A stretch of DNA of 64,000 nt from Perkinsus olseni. Its lineage: Eukaryota; Perkinsozoa; Perkinsida; Perkinsidae. Under the pieces are notes generated by a model that was given only the letters and a program-made list of their open reading frames with translations, ran no database searches and was not told the DNA's origin. Positions 22,244 through 32,078 of the stretch are shown here, piece by piece; position 1 is the stretch's first letter, and each line of letters starts with the position of its first letter. The DNA lies in contig JABANP010000180.1 in the NCBI GenBank assembly GCA_013115135.1, positions 31,316-95,315 on the forward strand, given 5' to 3'. Made by a program: the position numbers and the translations under genes.

Positions 22244-22490
22244 TAGGCAGCGACAACCGTGCGAGCCGGCGGCGCTCCATAACATGTCCCTCTCCTCGAG
22301 GTCACCTCGACGAGGTGTCAGGAGGTATTCATTCGAGTACATATGGACCCTCTCGGCTCTCCCGTTGAGCGGCGGAGATCCTCGGGGAGTGAAGAGATGG
22401 ATAGCGTCCCACGACTCAATGAAGTCAGCCATAGCCAAAGTCGAGTACTGGGATCCGTTGCCCGAGTGGAGCATCAGAGGGACAACGTGA
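22244..22490 (-). pseudogene. Retroelement integrase core fragment
   Basis: The minus strand encodes LMLHSGNGSQYSTLAMADFI, then GSPPLNGRAERVH about 20 residues later. This is the pattern of an rve integrase core around its second Asp and its Glu (HSDxGxQ...PxxNGxxER). The catalytic Asp is replaced by Gly (SGNG for SDNG), so the copy is inactive. No reverse transcriptase was found beside it. The LTR-like repeat at 22076-22195 may belong to the same family. Confidence 0.65.
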
Positions 22491-22564
22491 CAGGTGTGTG
22501 CAGGAGACATGAGTAGCGAGCAGACATCTAAAGAATTTGGTGGATGTTGGAGAAGGACACACTA

Positions 22565-22625
22565 ACAAGAAGTTCGAATAGCTTTCGATGACAGCCTGTC
22601 ATCGAAAGCTATTTGAACTTCTTGT
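22565..22625. repeat. 29-bp foldback hairpin
   Basis: Arms 22565-22593 and 22597-22625 are inverted complements with one mismatch and a 3-base loop GCC. A second hairpin, ATCGCAAGT plus GGGACCT and complements, lies at 22672-22707. Such long near-perfect hairpins usually mark foldback or MITE-like elements. Confidence 0.8.
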
Positions 22626-22883
22626 CTGTCATTGACAGGAGTGAGAAAGGAGCGAGTAGAGCCATCCATGGATCGCAAGTAGGGACCTCAGGTCCCGGAC
22701 TTGCGATGTCAGAATGTATGCGAACAAATGGGGACGGGGCTCGGGGAAGTTGTCGGGGAGAGACGAACGGTTGACGGTCTACCAGAAAGGCCTTTTCCCT
22801 GCAACATGCCTCGAACGATTCGTCGTTCTAACATGCTGAAAATATGCCAATGTTGGCCTGGCATTGTCGGTTACCGCGTATGA

Positions 22884-23354
22884 ATGTGCTGCGTTGGGTC
22901 GCCAACAGCATTCGGTGGTTGTCGTGCGGACTCGCTGCGCCTCCAGTGTGTCGCGCGCTACGAAATTTGTTCCTGGAGGACTCTCACAATGTTCGCTGGC
23001 ACGTCTCGTCTCGAGCTTGTGTACGCCACTACGTTGTGTATGGAGCTCGCTTGGACTACTTTTGCTCTTCGATGGGACTTCCTCAGCTTCGTCCGGAAGC
23101 TGGAGTTTCCCGTGGATTGGGGCTTGCGTTCCCTTCGGACTGTCTCCCTGTATAATTGCCTACGTTCGGAAATCCTAAGTCAGGATTACGTTCGTCTAAT
23201 CGATTTGCTGAGCTTGAATAACTTTGGCCTTTCGTGTCCTTTGTTTTATGCGCAAAACTTTTTTACACGTTTCACCGGTGAAACTCCAGTGGATCAAGCC
23301 AATGTGTTCGAAGGGTTCTCGAGGTTGGAATTGGCAATGAATTATCTTGTGTAA
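22884..23354 (+). CDS. Unassigned ORF in repeat region
   Basis: A 156-codon frame without recognised motifs; it ends inside a foldback palindrome. Its last part overlaps, in the opposite sense, a relic of the VYLIRP ORF of the repeated cassette. It may be chance or transposon-derived. Confidence 0.15.
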   Translation: MCCVGSPTAFGGCRADSLRLQCVARYEICSWRTLTMFAGTSRLELVYATTLCMELAWTTFALRWDFLSFVRKLEFPVDWGLRSLRTVSLYNCLRSEILSQDYVRLIDLLSLNNFGLSCPLFYAQNFFTRFTGETPVDQANVFEGFSRLELAMNYLV

Positions 23355-23399
23355 CTGATCCGCCGCGATGGAATTGCGGGCGGATCAGTTACACAAGAT
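23344..23399. repeat. 21-bp perfect palindrome in a cassette relic
   Basis: Arms ATCTTGTGTAACTGATCCGC(C) at 23344-23364 and complement at 23379-23399, 14-base loop. The arm is the segment that encodes NYLVYLIRP in the cassette copy at 29.5 kb, so the end of the cassette has been duplicated head to head here. Confidence 0.8.
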
Positions 23400-23550
23400 T
23401 TTCCATCCGAGCGCAATCATTAAAACACGCGCATGAGTGATTCAACAATTACACCAATGATGGGCCGTCTTGAGCCGGGATGTTGTGTTATGAAATGAAG
23501 TGAATGAGCTACTCCGTGCCGGCACAGTTAGAATTCGGTCGGGATATGGA

Positions 23551-23850
23551 CTACAGCGGCGCCACTGCTTCAGATACGTGAAGGTGGCCCTCTAGTTGAC
23601 GCTCGGCGTCAATCAGAGGGCCGCGTTTTGGCGATGTACTTTGACTCATCTGTATGGATATGCTAGATGTATCGCTGTATTCAATGCAGCATAGAGATAC
23701 TCTGAAGGGGTAGTGAATGAAATTTCTTATTTTGCGAAGGGTCACACCCAATGGGTGACCCATTAGTCCCCTTTTCGATAAATAGTTTTCGCAACTCATC
23801 ACGTTTTCAGATAAGAAAGTCCCGACAATCGAATGGAAGCGTTTTTGCAA
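23551..23850 (-). pseudogene. Cassette ORF M (CIEYSDT family), degenerate copy
   Basis: The minus frame contains FRVSLCCIEYSDTSSISIQM and SQSTSPKRGP, matching the intact-looking frames at 52414-52704 and 30023-30244. It then diverges and lacks the DARSFLGLFSDWS part in frame. Function unknown; part of the first cassette copy. Confidence 0.45.
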
Positions 23851-24291
23851 ATAAAATACCGGTCATGTACGGCCGAAGACGCGAAGCGTGTGGTGCCAAT
23901 TGTGTTATCGCTGTCCCATATTTTAGCCCGTAGCTCAAGGGCTCCTATACGCTTAGAATAATTATTATTATCCCGCCTCAATTAACGAGGTGTTGTGTTC
24001 CACAAGCGTCAGCGAAGACTTCGCTGTGAGGTAAGCATGACCGCGCTACAAGGAAGCGTACCAAGCTTCAACATATGAGCTTCTGGTTTCATGATGAGCC
24101 GTCACGGTCAGGACTGACTACATCACGAGGCATCTTATATTCACGGCGATATGAAGCTCCTTGGGCTCTCTCTAAAAAAATCGAATAAATCGTAAGTTTC
24201 CACCAAGTTGTGAGCAGCAAGTGATACCCAGCTCGGCACAGGAGGGATTTTGATCGAGTTACTGCCACTCGTCTTCAGAGCTGTTAAAGTG

Positions 24292-24724
24292 TTAGGGACA
24301 GGTGCCGCTGTTAAGAGTCACGACTCCACCATGTAGCTTGACTGCGATGGTGTTCGCATTCTCGTCGTAGGTGAAATCATGCAGATCACCGTCATCGACG
24401 GCATATGACTGGCAAATACCCAGTGGCCATACTGCTCGGCAACATGCAAGAAATCCTCGTACTCTTCCAGAAAGCTGGAGCGATCTCGAAGATGTTGTAT
24501 GCCTTGGTCTGCACTTCCATAGCAACCGAATCAACTCGACGTCCATCGCAAAGGAGCAGCAGGACTACGTCCTCCGCTGGACGGCTCGGATCGTTGACCC
24601 AGTCGCTCTCGACACACACATTGTTTGGGACGACCTGGTTGAAGTTTTTCCCCCCGGTGGAGGCGGCTTCGCCTTTAGACAGACATCCGCGAGAGCGATC
24701 ATGACTATGAGGTTGCAGCATCAC
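24292..24724 (-). pseudogene. Cassette ORF S (small secreted protein), broken copy
   Basis: The minus strand carries ATGCTGCAACC, then a deletion of about 8 bases within the signal peptide, one extra G before FNQVVPNNVCVESDWVNDPS, and a further indel after EIAPA. The end, DDGDLHDFTYDENANTIAVK ... LNSGTCP, is back in frame with the intact copy at 51628-52053, its nearest relative (both have VESDWVNDPSRPAED). Clearly a pseudogene. Confidence 0.7.
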
Positions 24725-25494
24725 TTCGAAGAAATCAACAAGTCACTGCCGTGATAGAACAAATCTGATGCTCTAGTCCCATGAAAAGGCTGTAGTTTCA
24801 CCGAAAGTAGGAACTTTAACGCAGTACAGCGATGATGTAAGGCTGGCCTTGGGAGAAGCTTTGTCGGATTTTAATAAGGGTTCCGGAGAAAACGAGTGAG
24901 CAGGAATGCACGCGAGTGTGGGGATGGAAGACGCACGAAGAGCGGGGGCGCACAAACTGCTGAGTAGCGGGGCTTGGGCCATACACAGCAGGCTGCCCTG
25001 TCACTCACAGGCAGTGGCCCTGGTCGTCAGAGCCGCAAGTTCCGGCTGTCGTTTCAGCCCAAAACACCGACCGGGCCAGACGCATCGTTGCAGGACGCAA
25101 TTAGACTAGCACACGGTGCGCGGCTCATTTATAGTTTGGAGGGAGTTACGGTGATCGTTTCCCTGGAAGGGCGTCGACGGGGCAGAAGTAATGACCAGTC
25201 CGGGATCAAAAAGACGTCCCATAATGGCGAGCCTCGGCGGTAGCGATGGCCCTACTCAAATACGGCAGGCAACCTACCGGCATACCTACTGTAGTCGCGG
25301 GTAGAACGAATCGTTCTGAACGGTAGCAGTCGAATTCGCGAATGCTATAGCGGCGGTACGCGAACTATTGATGCTACTACTCGCGGTTTCCCGCACGTAG
25401 CGGAATACGCAGTGGGAATTGCGATGGGCCTTCTGTCACCGGGTTTGGGGCGGCATCAGGCTCGTCCTTGATAGCGCTGATTATGAGATCACAG
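24725..25494. repeat. Upstream segment of cassette copy 1
   Basis: On the minus strand this matches parts of 51.0-51.6 kb upstream of the intact secreted gene (for example SFSPEP-type shadow reading and CTACTCAGCAGTTTGTGCG-like words). It probably holds the promoter of the cassette. No gene is supported. Confidence 0.45.
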
Positions 25495-25562
25495 CCGGGT
25501 ACTGTATACGCTATTGCTATCGTATCACAGTTGATAAGAAACATAAACGAAACAACACTGTC

Positions 25563-25632
25563 CAACCATGGCGGGACTTGAAGCCCCAACCTTCGGCTCC
25601 GGAAGCCGACGCGCTTCCATTGAAAAGGTCAA
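25563..25632 (-). pseudogene. tRNA-Arg(CCG) pseudogene
   Basis: The minus strand retains anticodon arm TCGGC-TTCCGGA-GCCGA (anticodon CCG) and a TTCAAGT T-loop. The D arm has lost about six bases relative to the copies at 43946 and 44318, and the T stem and acceptor stem have mismatches. Confidence 0.55.
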
Positions 25633-25743
25633 CGAATGGAGTTGAGTCTGCTAGCTCTTCCAATAGAGACTCTGAAACGGGAACCACTACGTTTCCTCTG
25701 TCATTCGAAGGACGCTCAGCATCGCATGTCACCGCTGATTTTG

Positions 25744-25817
25744 GCTCTGGTGGCTCAATCGGATAGAGCGTTGGACTTCTAATCCAAAGGTTGCGGGTTC
25801 AAGTCCCGCTCAGAGTA
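25744..25817 (+). tRNA. tRNA-Arg(UCU)
   Basis: Complete cloverleaf. Acceptor GCTCTGG pairs with TCAGAGT (two G-U pairs). D arm GGCTC...GAGC. Anticodon stem TTGGA/TCCAA around loop CTTCTAA gives TCT. T arm is GCGGG-TTCAAGT-CCCGC, discriminator A. No intron. The inverted counterpart is at 43745-43818. Confidence 0.93.
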
Positions 25818-26686
25818 TATGTGGTGGCAAATCAGATCTGCGCTGTCTGTTCCTAGGACAGCCTTGCGTGTCCCGCCAGGATTACACTCAATCTGTCTGT
25901 GCACACGGCGAAAGTCACTCGCGGAATTTTCAGTCACAGTGACTACTCTGCTCGAGTTATGCGGGAAAAGTGAATGGATCGCTCAAGCTCGATCACCAAC
26001 GACCACCGCGGTTGGAGCTCATTCTACGCGTGGTGATTGATAACCGGTGAGCCAGGCGCGTGCTCGGCAGATGTGGCGCAGCGCTACACGTACGTCACTG
26101 TCCACCTGCACCTCCAACCTTGCGAACGGAACACTGCAACTAAACCAGAGCCTAAATCCAATACACGGCACCTACCATTGCCTCTATGCGGCGCACAGTG
26201 TGCGGTAACAGTCTATGATAACTGTTAAGACTAGGCCTTCGTAACGAAAAAAGCGGAGCTCGGCACAAAGTCTCGGGTTCGACCCCCAGCCCGGTTTTTT
26301 TTCGTATTTTTTCGGGTTCATCTACAACGGTCCACGACGGTTTTGCTCGGTAGAACAGGGATGAGAGCGATTTTGTATTTTTTATAGAATATACGAACCG
26401 CGTGCTTTCGAATGGTATGTGTCTCGCGAGTTGAATCGGCATAGCCGTGGAGAAATAATTTGAACGAACGAACGAACGCACAAAAAAAGCGCAGAAGTGA
26501 CAGTATATGCTCCGCTCGCTTCCCTCGCACCGCAATTGTTGCTGTATCACACAATAACTGTCTCAATTCGATTCGCTGCGCCTTCGATAGCGTGACGCCA
26601 CTGCGCATGATTCGAACATTGGCATATGAAGTCCGTGTGAGCTTTCCTACTCGAGTGTATCCAGGTTCAGATGGATTCGCAGTGAA

Positions 26687-26884
26687 TCATTCACTGTAAA
26701 CCTTAGAATGCCAAATCTTGGTATTCTTGCCCTTGTCAAACTTGGTTGTAACATTGCCATTCTTGCCTGTTCGCTGGTGAAACTTGCACGGGAAATGGTT
26801 TAGCGCCATTCCTAAAAACTCAAGTCCCCCAACTCTCAGAGATGAGCTCTGCTGTGGATCTTCGAGAATGAGACACCAGTTCAT
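26687..26884 (-). CDS. Unassigned conserved ORF in left arm
   Basis: A 65-codon frame starting MNWCLILEDPQQSSSLRVGG, identical at the protein level in the right arm (42677-42874). Just upstream a frame reads KEIMREFDRKMEEQNKRLEG, so this may be an exon or 3' part of a larger duplicated gene. No domain recognised. Identity may simply reflect recent duplication. Confidence 0.3.
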   Translation of the reverse strand: MNWCLILEDPQQSSSLRVGGLEFLGMALNHFPCKFHQRTGKNGNVTTKFDKGKNTKIWHSKVYSE

Positions 26885-28191
26885 GCCGATTCCGCACCCT
26901 CCAGTCGTTTGTTCTGCTCCTCCATCTTCCGGTCAAACTCGCGCATAATCTCTTTCGCGTACCTGTACTCAAGCAAGTGGGCCGCTAGAGAGCTACGGGC
27001 TACATCCAAGCTTCCCGCCCAACTTCCTATGACAAGTTCTTCAATGACGAATGCACGATGTGCGCTGCATACTCTCACAAGGCTCTGATTCCTCTAAGTG
27101 CACCGTGGACTTCCCCGACTAGACGATCCTTACACACTTCGAAAAAGCCCACTGGGACAAACTTACAAGTCGATCGCATCTTTCACTCGATCAGGCAGGC
27201 GGGTCTTGTCAGCGGGTTTCTCTTCGCCAAACTAAAATTGGATGACAGCCTGGTCGTTCTCTTCACCCATCGTGAGATACGGAACTCACATCATAGCACT
27301 CCTGTTGCCGCAGAACCTCCTCGTGTGTCATCGTTGTTTCGCCGACTTCCGCTGGGGAACTATGCACTACGAGCTGACGATGTGGGATGTTCATGTACCT
27401 GTCTAACACCACGTGCTGACTGTGAAGACACTCGAGAGATCCCCAAGAGAGCTCACACGTAAAGTTTGTAATGCGTGAAGAACGTGTTCACCGCGAATTC
27501 GGTGATTTTTTTGACCTCCTCGAGCGTGAAGACCTGACATCAGCAAAGCAACAGAGCGCAGATCGTATCGTAGGCCTACTCTGATACTGAACGGCGGTCT
27601 CTGCACTGAGTGCTTCAAGAGGAGCCTTCTGAATAGGGAGAACGCTGTCGTGACGTCCATTCGATGCAGTACGGCCTGAGGGTCGAGTTTTAGCGCGACT
27701 CAGAAACTTGAGCCTGCCCGGCCGATTGAGACTGACGACTGTCTGTAAATAATCAGTGGCGGACACTCAGATCTTCGCACGAGGTCTGCGCTTGAGGAAT
27801 AACACTCAGAGAAGCTTGGCGATCTTGACGCGAATTATGATGCAATACCAATACGGACAATGCGGTTTTCTCGTAGCCACGCCGCCTTGTGGATGCGATG
27901 TAGAGGAAATGAGCGTGGCTTGCCTGTGAGTACACCTCCTTCATGAGGGACAACAGAGTAGACGCTTTCACAGCAGTCAAGCTCTCCTGCTGGCAGAACC
28001 TAGCCAGAGTGATCGCAGCAACGAGAAGCTAGCACTGAGTCGAGTCGCTCAGACTGAGCGTCCGGTACTCAACCCCGTTATGTACTCAAACAGTCCGTCT
28101 CGGGAAATTCTTGCGTTAACAGCATGGCGTTCGCTTGGAGAGCAGCCATTCCACGGTCGGTTTCGGAAAGTTCTTCGTTGACATCTCACGG

Positions 28192-28272
28192 TGAGATGTC
28201 AACGAAGAACTTCTCGTTCTTCGTACATCGTTCATGGATGTACTAGAAGATCGTTACATCTTCTAGTACATC
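28192..28272. repeat. Foldback hairpins inside left arm
   Basis: A perfect 22-bp hairpin (arms 28168-28189 and 28191-28212, 1-base loop) is followed by a 15-bp one (28237-28251 and 28258-28272). The right arm lacks this hairpin cluster at the matching place (near 41,390), so it arose in one arm only. Confidence 0.75.
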
Positions 28273-28397
28273 TCAAGAATGGTGAGATTCTCACCTCGCA
28301 AACATGAGGTAGAAGTCAAGTAGACAAGCTAAGCGGCGACCTTCCCGCGATCCCCTCTTGGGCCAGCCAGATGACGCTCCAGTCTGAAAGTTCGCCG

Positions 28398-28619
28398 TCA
28401 ATGGTGGTAGGCTGATCGTGTCTCTACCGCTGCCGAGGTTGCGTTGATATTCTCATCATCCACATCATCGGAAGAAATATCGAGTTCTATGAGCTTGGTA
28501 CTGCTCTTCACAAACTGAGGCAAAGCGTGCTCCCTTTTCTCCACCTGCCCGGATGGACCCGAGCCACTGTACGACGCAAGTTCACATCGGTATCCCCACA
28601 TCAGCTGTACTTGAGGCAT
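28398..28619 (-). CDS. Unassigned conserved ORF in left arm
   Basis: Reads ALPQFVKSSTKLIELDISSD followed by an acidic, Asn-rich end; the right-arm copy is at 41071-41274 with conservative changes (DVGDENIHATSAAVET against DVDDENINATSAAVET). The preserved frame suggests coding, possibly one exon of a gene spanning the arm. Confidence 0.3.
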   Translation of the reverse strand: MPQVQLMWGYRCELASYSGSGPSGQVEKREHALPQFVKSSTKLIELDISSDDVDDENINATSAAVETRSAYHH

Positions 28620-28822
28620 CGCTTTCGTTCTCCGCTTAGCTGTGCCACTGTAATAGTGTTAGCTATGCATAGCAACTAATCTCTTAAATTTAGATGGGCC
28701 TTATCCCCATGCGTTGACTATGCTGTTCTCATAGCTCGATCGATGCACCAAATGAGCGGACAAGGGAAAACTTCCGTGCTGTAACGGAGGTCCTTATACA
28801 GACTTCCTCACGCTACTCCTTT

Positions 28823-29077
28823 TTAGACTTTTGTGTCAAATCTTTTGTGCTGGAATCCTTCGGAGATTATGAACGGTACCATCTCGAGAGATCTCACTTC
28901 CTCAGCCTTCTCACGGGTTGAACAATTTAGGAGCAGCTCAGCCTCCTGGACAGTGATGTACCTCCCAGTGAGGAACGGGTCACGGTGGTGGTCTATTTCG
29001 CCGGCCTGACGAAAGCCCTCCGGGTGATGGAGCGAGGCGACAAGCTCGACCCACGCAATCGTCCTTGTTAGAAGCAA
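28823..29077 (-). CDS. Unassigned ORF, partner of 40536-40847
   Basis: Reads GFRQAGEIDHHRDPFLTGRY then ITVQEAELLLNCSTREKAEE, near-identical to the right-arm gene. A one-base length difference near the start moves the upstream part out of frame, so this copy is probably broken at its 5' end. Confidence 0.35.
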   Translation of the reverse strand: MLLTRTIAWVELVASLHHPEGFRQAGEIDHHRDPFLTGRYITVQEAELLLNCSTREKAEEVRSLEMVPFIISEGFQHKRFDTKV

Positions 29078-29466
29078 TGACGCGAGTTAGCTCCTCGTTG
29101 GCATCTCTTTCGGAACCGTCACTGTTCTCGTACTGAGCATCTAGGCTTAGATTGGTGATGAATTATACGGCGTCGTCTGCTCGAAGAGGTGCTCGGGTTT
29201 CAGCGGTGTCGGCTTCCCAGTGGTGAATTCTGAGCGGCTCACTCACGGAGCAAATGAAAAGTTCACAAGGAAGATCTTAGTTGATGAGAGGGAGAGCGGA
29301 GACCATGCGGTAGGCACACGTCGCGACGTTCCCTTTACAGGAACCCCGTAGCGGAAGTCAGCATTAGTTAATATTTCCAGTCATCCGTAACGCGGAATTC
29401 AGTCGACCAGTTTGATCAGTCTTCTTGACGCGAGTGTGAAATGTCTTCTCACCGTTATAAGGCGAA

Positions 29467-29673
29467 CTACGCGTCGCAAAGCTTCACGGCCACGCAACGC
29501 ATCGCTTGCTTTGAGTTACGCGCTTTGCCGGTGAAACTCCAGTGGACCAAGCATGAGTTTCCCAGTACTACACCGATCTGTTCGAAGTATTGCGGACGGA
29601 TCAGGTACACAAGATAATTCATCCGAGCGCGATCTTCAAGACATGCGCATGATATGACGGAATTGAGACTCAA
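29467..29673 (-). pseudogene. Cassette ORF R (VYLIRP family), copy 2
   Basis: The frame contains RARMNYLVYLIRP and LGNSCLVHWSFTGK, matching 52813-53163 (RMNQRVYLIRP, IENSCLVQWRFTGR). It is shorter than that copy and diverges after the shared part. Unknown function. Confidence 0.4.
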
Positions 29674-30022
29674 GAGTCTTTGCCGTCAAAGTATACAAAG
29701 GTTCTAGGTGATGAACTTGAGGATAAGGTAGATACCACAGTAGAGCCAAAGCAACTCTAATGACGTCAACAACTTAATAATTAGTGGTGGACCGAGTTCA
29801 CTAGCTCGACGCTAGAAGATATCAGAACACAATCGTGGAGACTAGAGACACACAACAAAATCACAACAACTTTGTGTCGATCAGATCGAGTGATTCACTT
29901 ATAACATCAATGATGGGTTATCTTTAGCTGGGAAGTTATGTTATGAAATAAAGTCAATGAGCTACTCGGGGTTGGCGCTGCAGCTGTGAGATTTCAGCTA
30001 CCATGCGGGAATTCGTTTTAAT

Positions 30023-30244
30023 TCACTGGTTCATATAGTTCTGTCCACGGCCCGCCAAGTACCTTTTAGAGGCATGATTTGACCAGGCTGAAAATGAGCT
30101 GAGGAAGGATCGTGTGTCAGTCAGATGGTCATCTTTACGTTTTGGTGAAGTACTTTGACTCGTCTGCATCGATATGATAGGTGTGTCGCTGTATTCAATG
30201 CAGTGTAGTGATACTCTGAAGTGGTGGTGACTCAAGTTTTTCAC
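30023..30244 (-). CDS. Cassette ORF M (CIEYSDT family), copy 2
   Basis: Reads FRVSLHCIEYSDTPIISMQT, then LTDTRSFLSSFSAWSNHASK and a QNYMNQ end. It aligns along most of its length with 52414-52704 (CIEYSDTPIKSIQM, LTDARSFLGLFSDWSDRAAK, QNYLKQ). The matching stop suggests a real exon or small protein of unknown function. Confidence 0.4.
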   Translation of the reverse strand: MKNLSHHHFRVSLHCIEYSDTPIISMQTSQSTSPKRKDDHLTDTRSFLSSFSAWSNHASKRYLAGRGQNYMNQ

Positions 30245-30363
30245 TTCGCGAAGGGTGGCCGCTCAAGGGTCACACTCATGATGAGTCACTGTGACTCATC
30301 GGTTTGTCTCTTTTTTTCGATAAAACGTTCTCACTGTGACTCATCGGTTTGTCTCTTTTTTTC

Positions 30364-31325
30364 CAGGGTGGCTGAAATATTTCAAAGTGAAACATTTCAA
30401 GAAAGTTTCAGTGAAATATTTCAAATATTTCACCGGAAAAAATTTCAGTGAAATTTTCACTTTTTACGAAATTTTAGCGATTTTGGCCTATTTTGGTCGT
30501 TTTTGGCCATTTCTCGTCAAGTTGCCGATACCCAACACAAACAGTGCAGTAGATTTCTCAGTACACCTCATTCACAGATTGTAAACACGTGGACTCAACT
30601 TCCGAACGTCTAGGACGTTTCTTCGTCTTTGTCAGCAGCACCTTCTTCCTCGAGGAGCCGGCTGGTGCTCCACCTGGGAGAGACTTTCGGTGACACATTT
30701 CTGAGGTGGACTACCTCGGAAATGCGTCTCTGGAAATTTACTGAAAAGAATTGAAAATTTAAAAAAAAAATTGAATTTTTTCAATTTTATTGAAAAAATG
30801 CTCCCTAGTACCGCACGGACGTCGCTGCATCATGCTGCATGATTCATGCAGCAACGACGTTGCTGCAACGTCTTGTGCGTGTGTGGCAGATTTGGTCTAT
30901 ACTTGGTACCGGAGAACCCGGCCACCCCCAGCGACGATGACGCTTATAGATCTAGGGGGGAACAACTACTGAGGAATACCAGACCGGAACTGCACCGCAT
31001 CGGTGATAGCACAATTAGTGCAAAATGCACGTAGCACCCATTATACGTGGCGCGCGCGCCCCGCCCCGCTGCTCTTGAAGAACAGGTCTTCTACCTACTG
31101 CACAAGCTGGGAACGCACTATCGGCCAGACTATATAGTATCCAGTGGCTACCATCCACAAGCCTGAGAGCCCATATGAGTGGAAAGCTCTATGAAACCGG
31201 CTCAGAATCGCTTAAAATGGGTTTTGAAGAAAAATTTCAGAAAATTTCAGAAAAATTCTGAAAAATTCAGAAATATTTCACTTGAAATATTTCACGGTGC
31301 TGCGGGACTAATCTCAGCCACCCTG
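30364..31325. mobile_element. 962-bp hAT-like non-autonomous element
   Basis: It starts CAGGGTGGCTGA and ends TCAGCCACCCTG, perfect 12-bp terminal inverted repeats. It is flanked on both sides by the same 8 bases, TTTTTTTC (30356-30363 and 31326-31333). Eight-base target duplications with CAGGG termini are typical of hAT elements. Subterminal TGAAATATTTCA-type palindromes fill both ends. The interior includes AT-rich DNA, hairpins near 30,820-30,860, and a piece reading LGTHYRPDYIVSSGYHPQA (about 31,095-31,166) that resembles a retroelement integrase end. No transposase is encoded. It sits inside cassette copy 2. Confidence 0.85.
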
Positions 31326-31539
31326 TTTTTTTCGATAAAACGTTTTCGCAACTCAACACGTCCTCAGATAAGAAAGTTCCGACCATCGAGTACAAAAGTT
31401 TTTCTGCGAATACAAAAGCGGCCATGTACGGCCAAAGCAACTGTTACCCAGCTCGGTAGAGGAGGGCTTCTGTTTGGGTTACTGCTGGACCAACAGTGCT
31501 GGTAGCAGTCTGCTACTCGTCCTCGTAGCCGCCAAGTTG

Positions 31540-31962
31540 TTAGAGACAGGCGCCGCTCTTCAGAGTCACGACTCCATCACGTAGCTTAACTGTGATGGTA
31601 TTCGCCTTCTCGTTGTAAGTGAGTTGATGCAGATGACCGTCATCCACGGGATATGAGTGGCAATTCTGTTCGGCAGCATGCAAGAAGTCATCGTACTCCT
31701 CACTACTAGTTTGAGCGATCTCGAAGATGTTGAATCCCTTGGTCTGCACTTCCATAGGAACCGAATCAACTCGACGGCCATCACAAAGGAGCAGCAGAGC
31801 CAAGTCCTCCTCTGGACGGCAAGGATCGTCGACCCAGTGGGCCTCGATACACACATCAGGGAGGACCTTGTTGAAGTATTTTCCTCTCGGCGGAGGCGGC
31901 TTTGCCTTCGAGCAGACAACCGCGAAAGTAATCATGGCCATGAGGCGACTCGGCTGAAGCAT
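31540..31962 (-). CDS. Small secreted protein, cassette ORF S copy 2
   Basis: A 140-codon intact frame. The start MLQPSRLMAMITFAVVCSKA is a probable signal peptide, followed by a Pro-rich linker and a mature domain with cysteines in VCIEAHWVDDPC, LLCDGRR, AEQNC and SGAC. It aligns end to end with 51628-52053 (about two thirds identical by eye) and with the pseudogene at 24292. The protein is not recognised. Conservation of frame, cysteines and signal peptide between divergent copies argues for a real gene, likely exported; in a parasite this would be an effector-like candidate, which is speculation. Confidence 0.7.
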   Translation of the reverse strand: MLQPSRLMAMITFAVVCSKAKPPPPRGKYFNKVLPDVCIEAHWVDDPCRPEEDLALLLLCDGRRVDSVPMEVQTKGFNIFEIAQTSSEEYDDFLHAAEQNCHSYPVDDGHLHQLTYNEKANTITVKLRDGVVTLKSGACL

Positions 31963-32078
31963 CCCTTCGAAGAAATCAAGAAGTCACTGCTAGAACTCGT
32001 GCGAGTGTCCCGTACTAGCGTAACACCGAGTTGATCCGAGCCATAGATACCAGTGTATAACGGACGTGATAAGGCCTC

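Larger units (their letters stand above)
25495..29115. repeat. Left arm of a large inverted duplication
   Basis: This 3.6-kb block recurs inverted at about 40,536-44,080. Corresponding landmarks are a tRNA-Arg(UCU), a 65-codon frame identical in both arms (26687-26884 minus and 42677-42874 plus), a frame at 28398-28619 versus 41071-41274, and one at 28823-29077 versus 40680-40847. The spacer is about 11.4 kb. Differences are mostly point changes and small indels. Confidence 0.88.
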
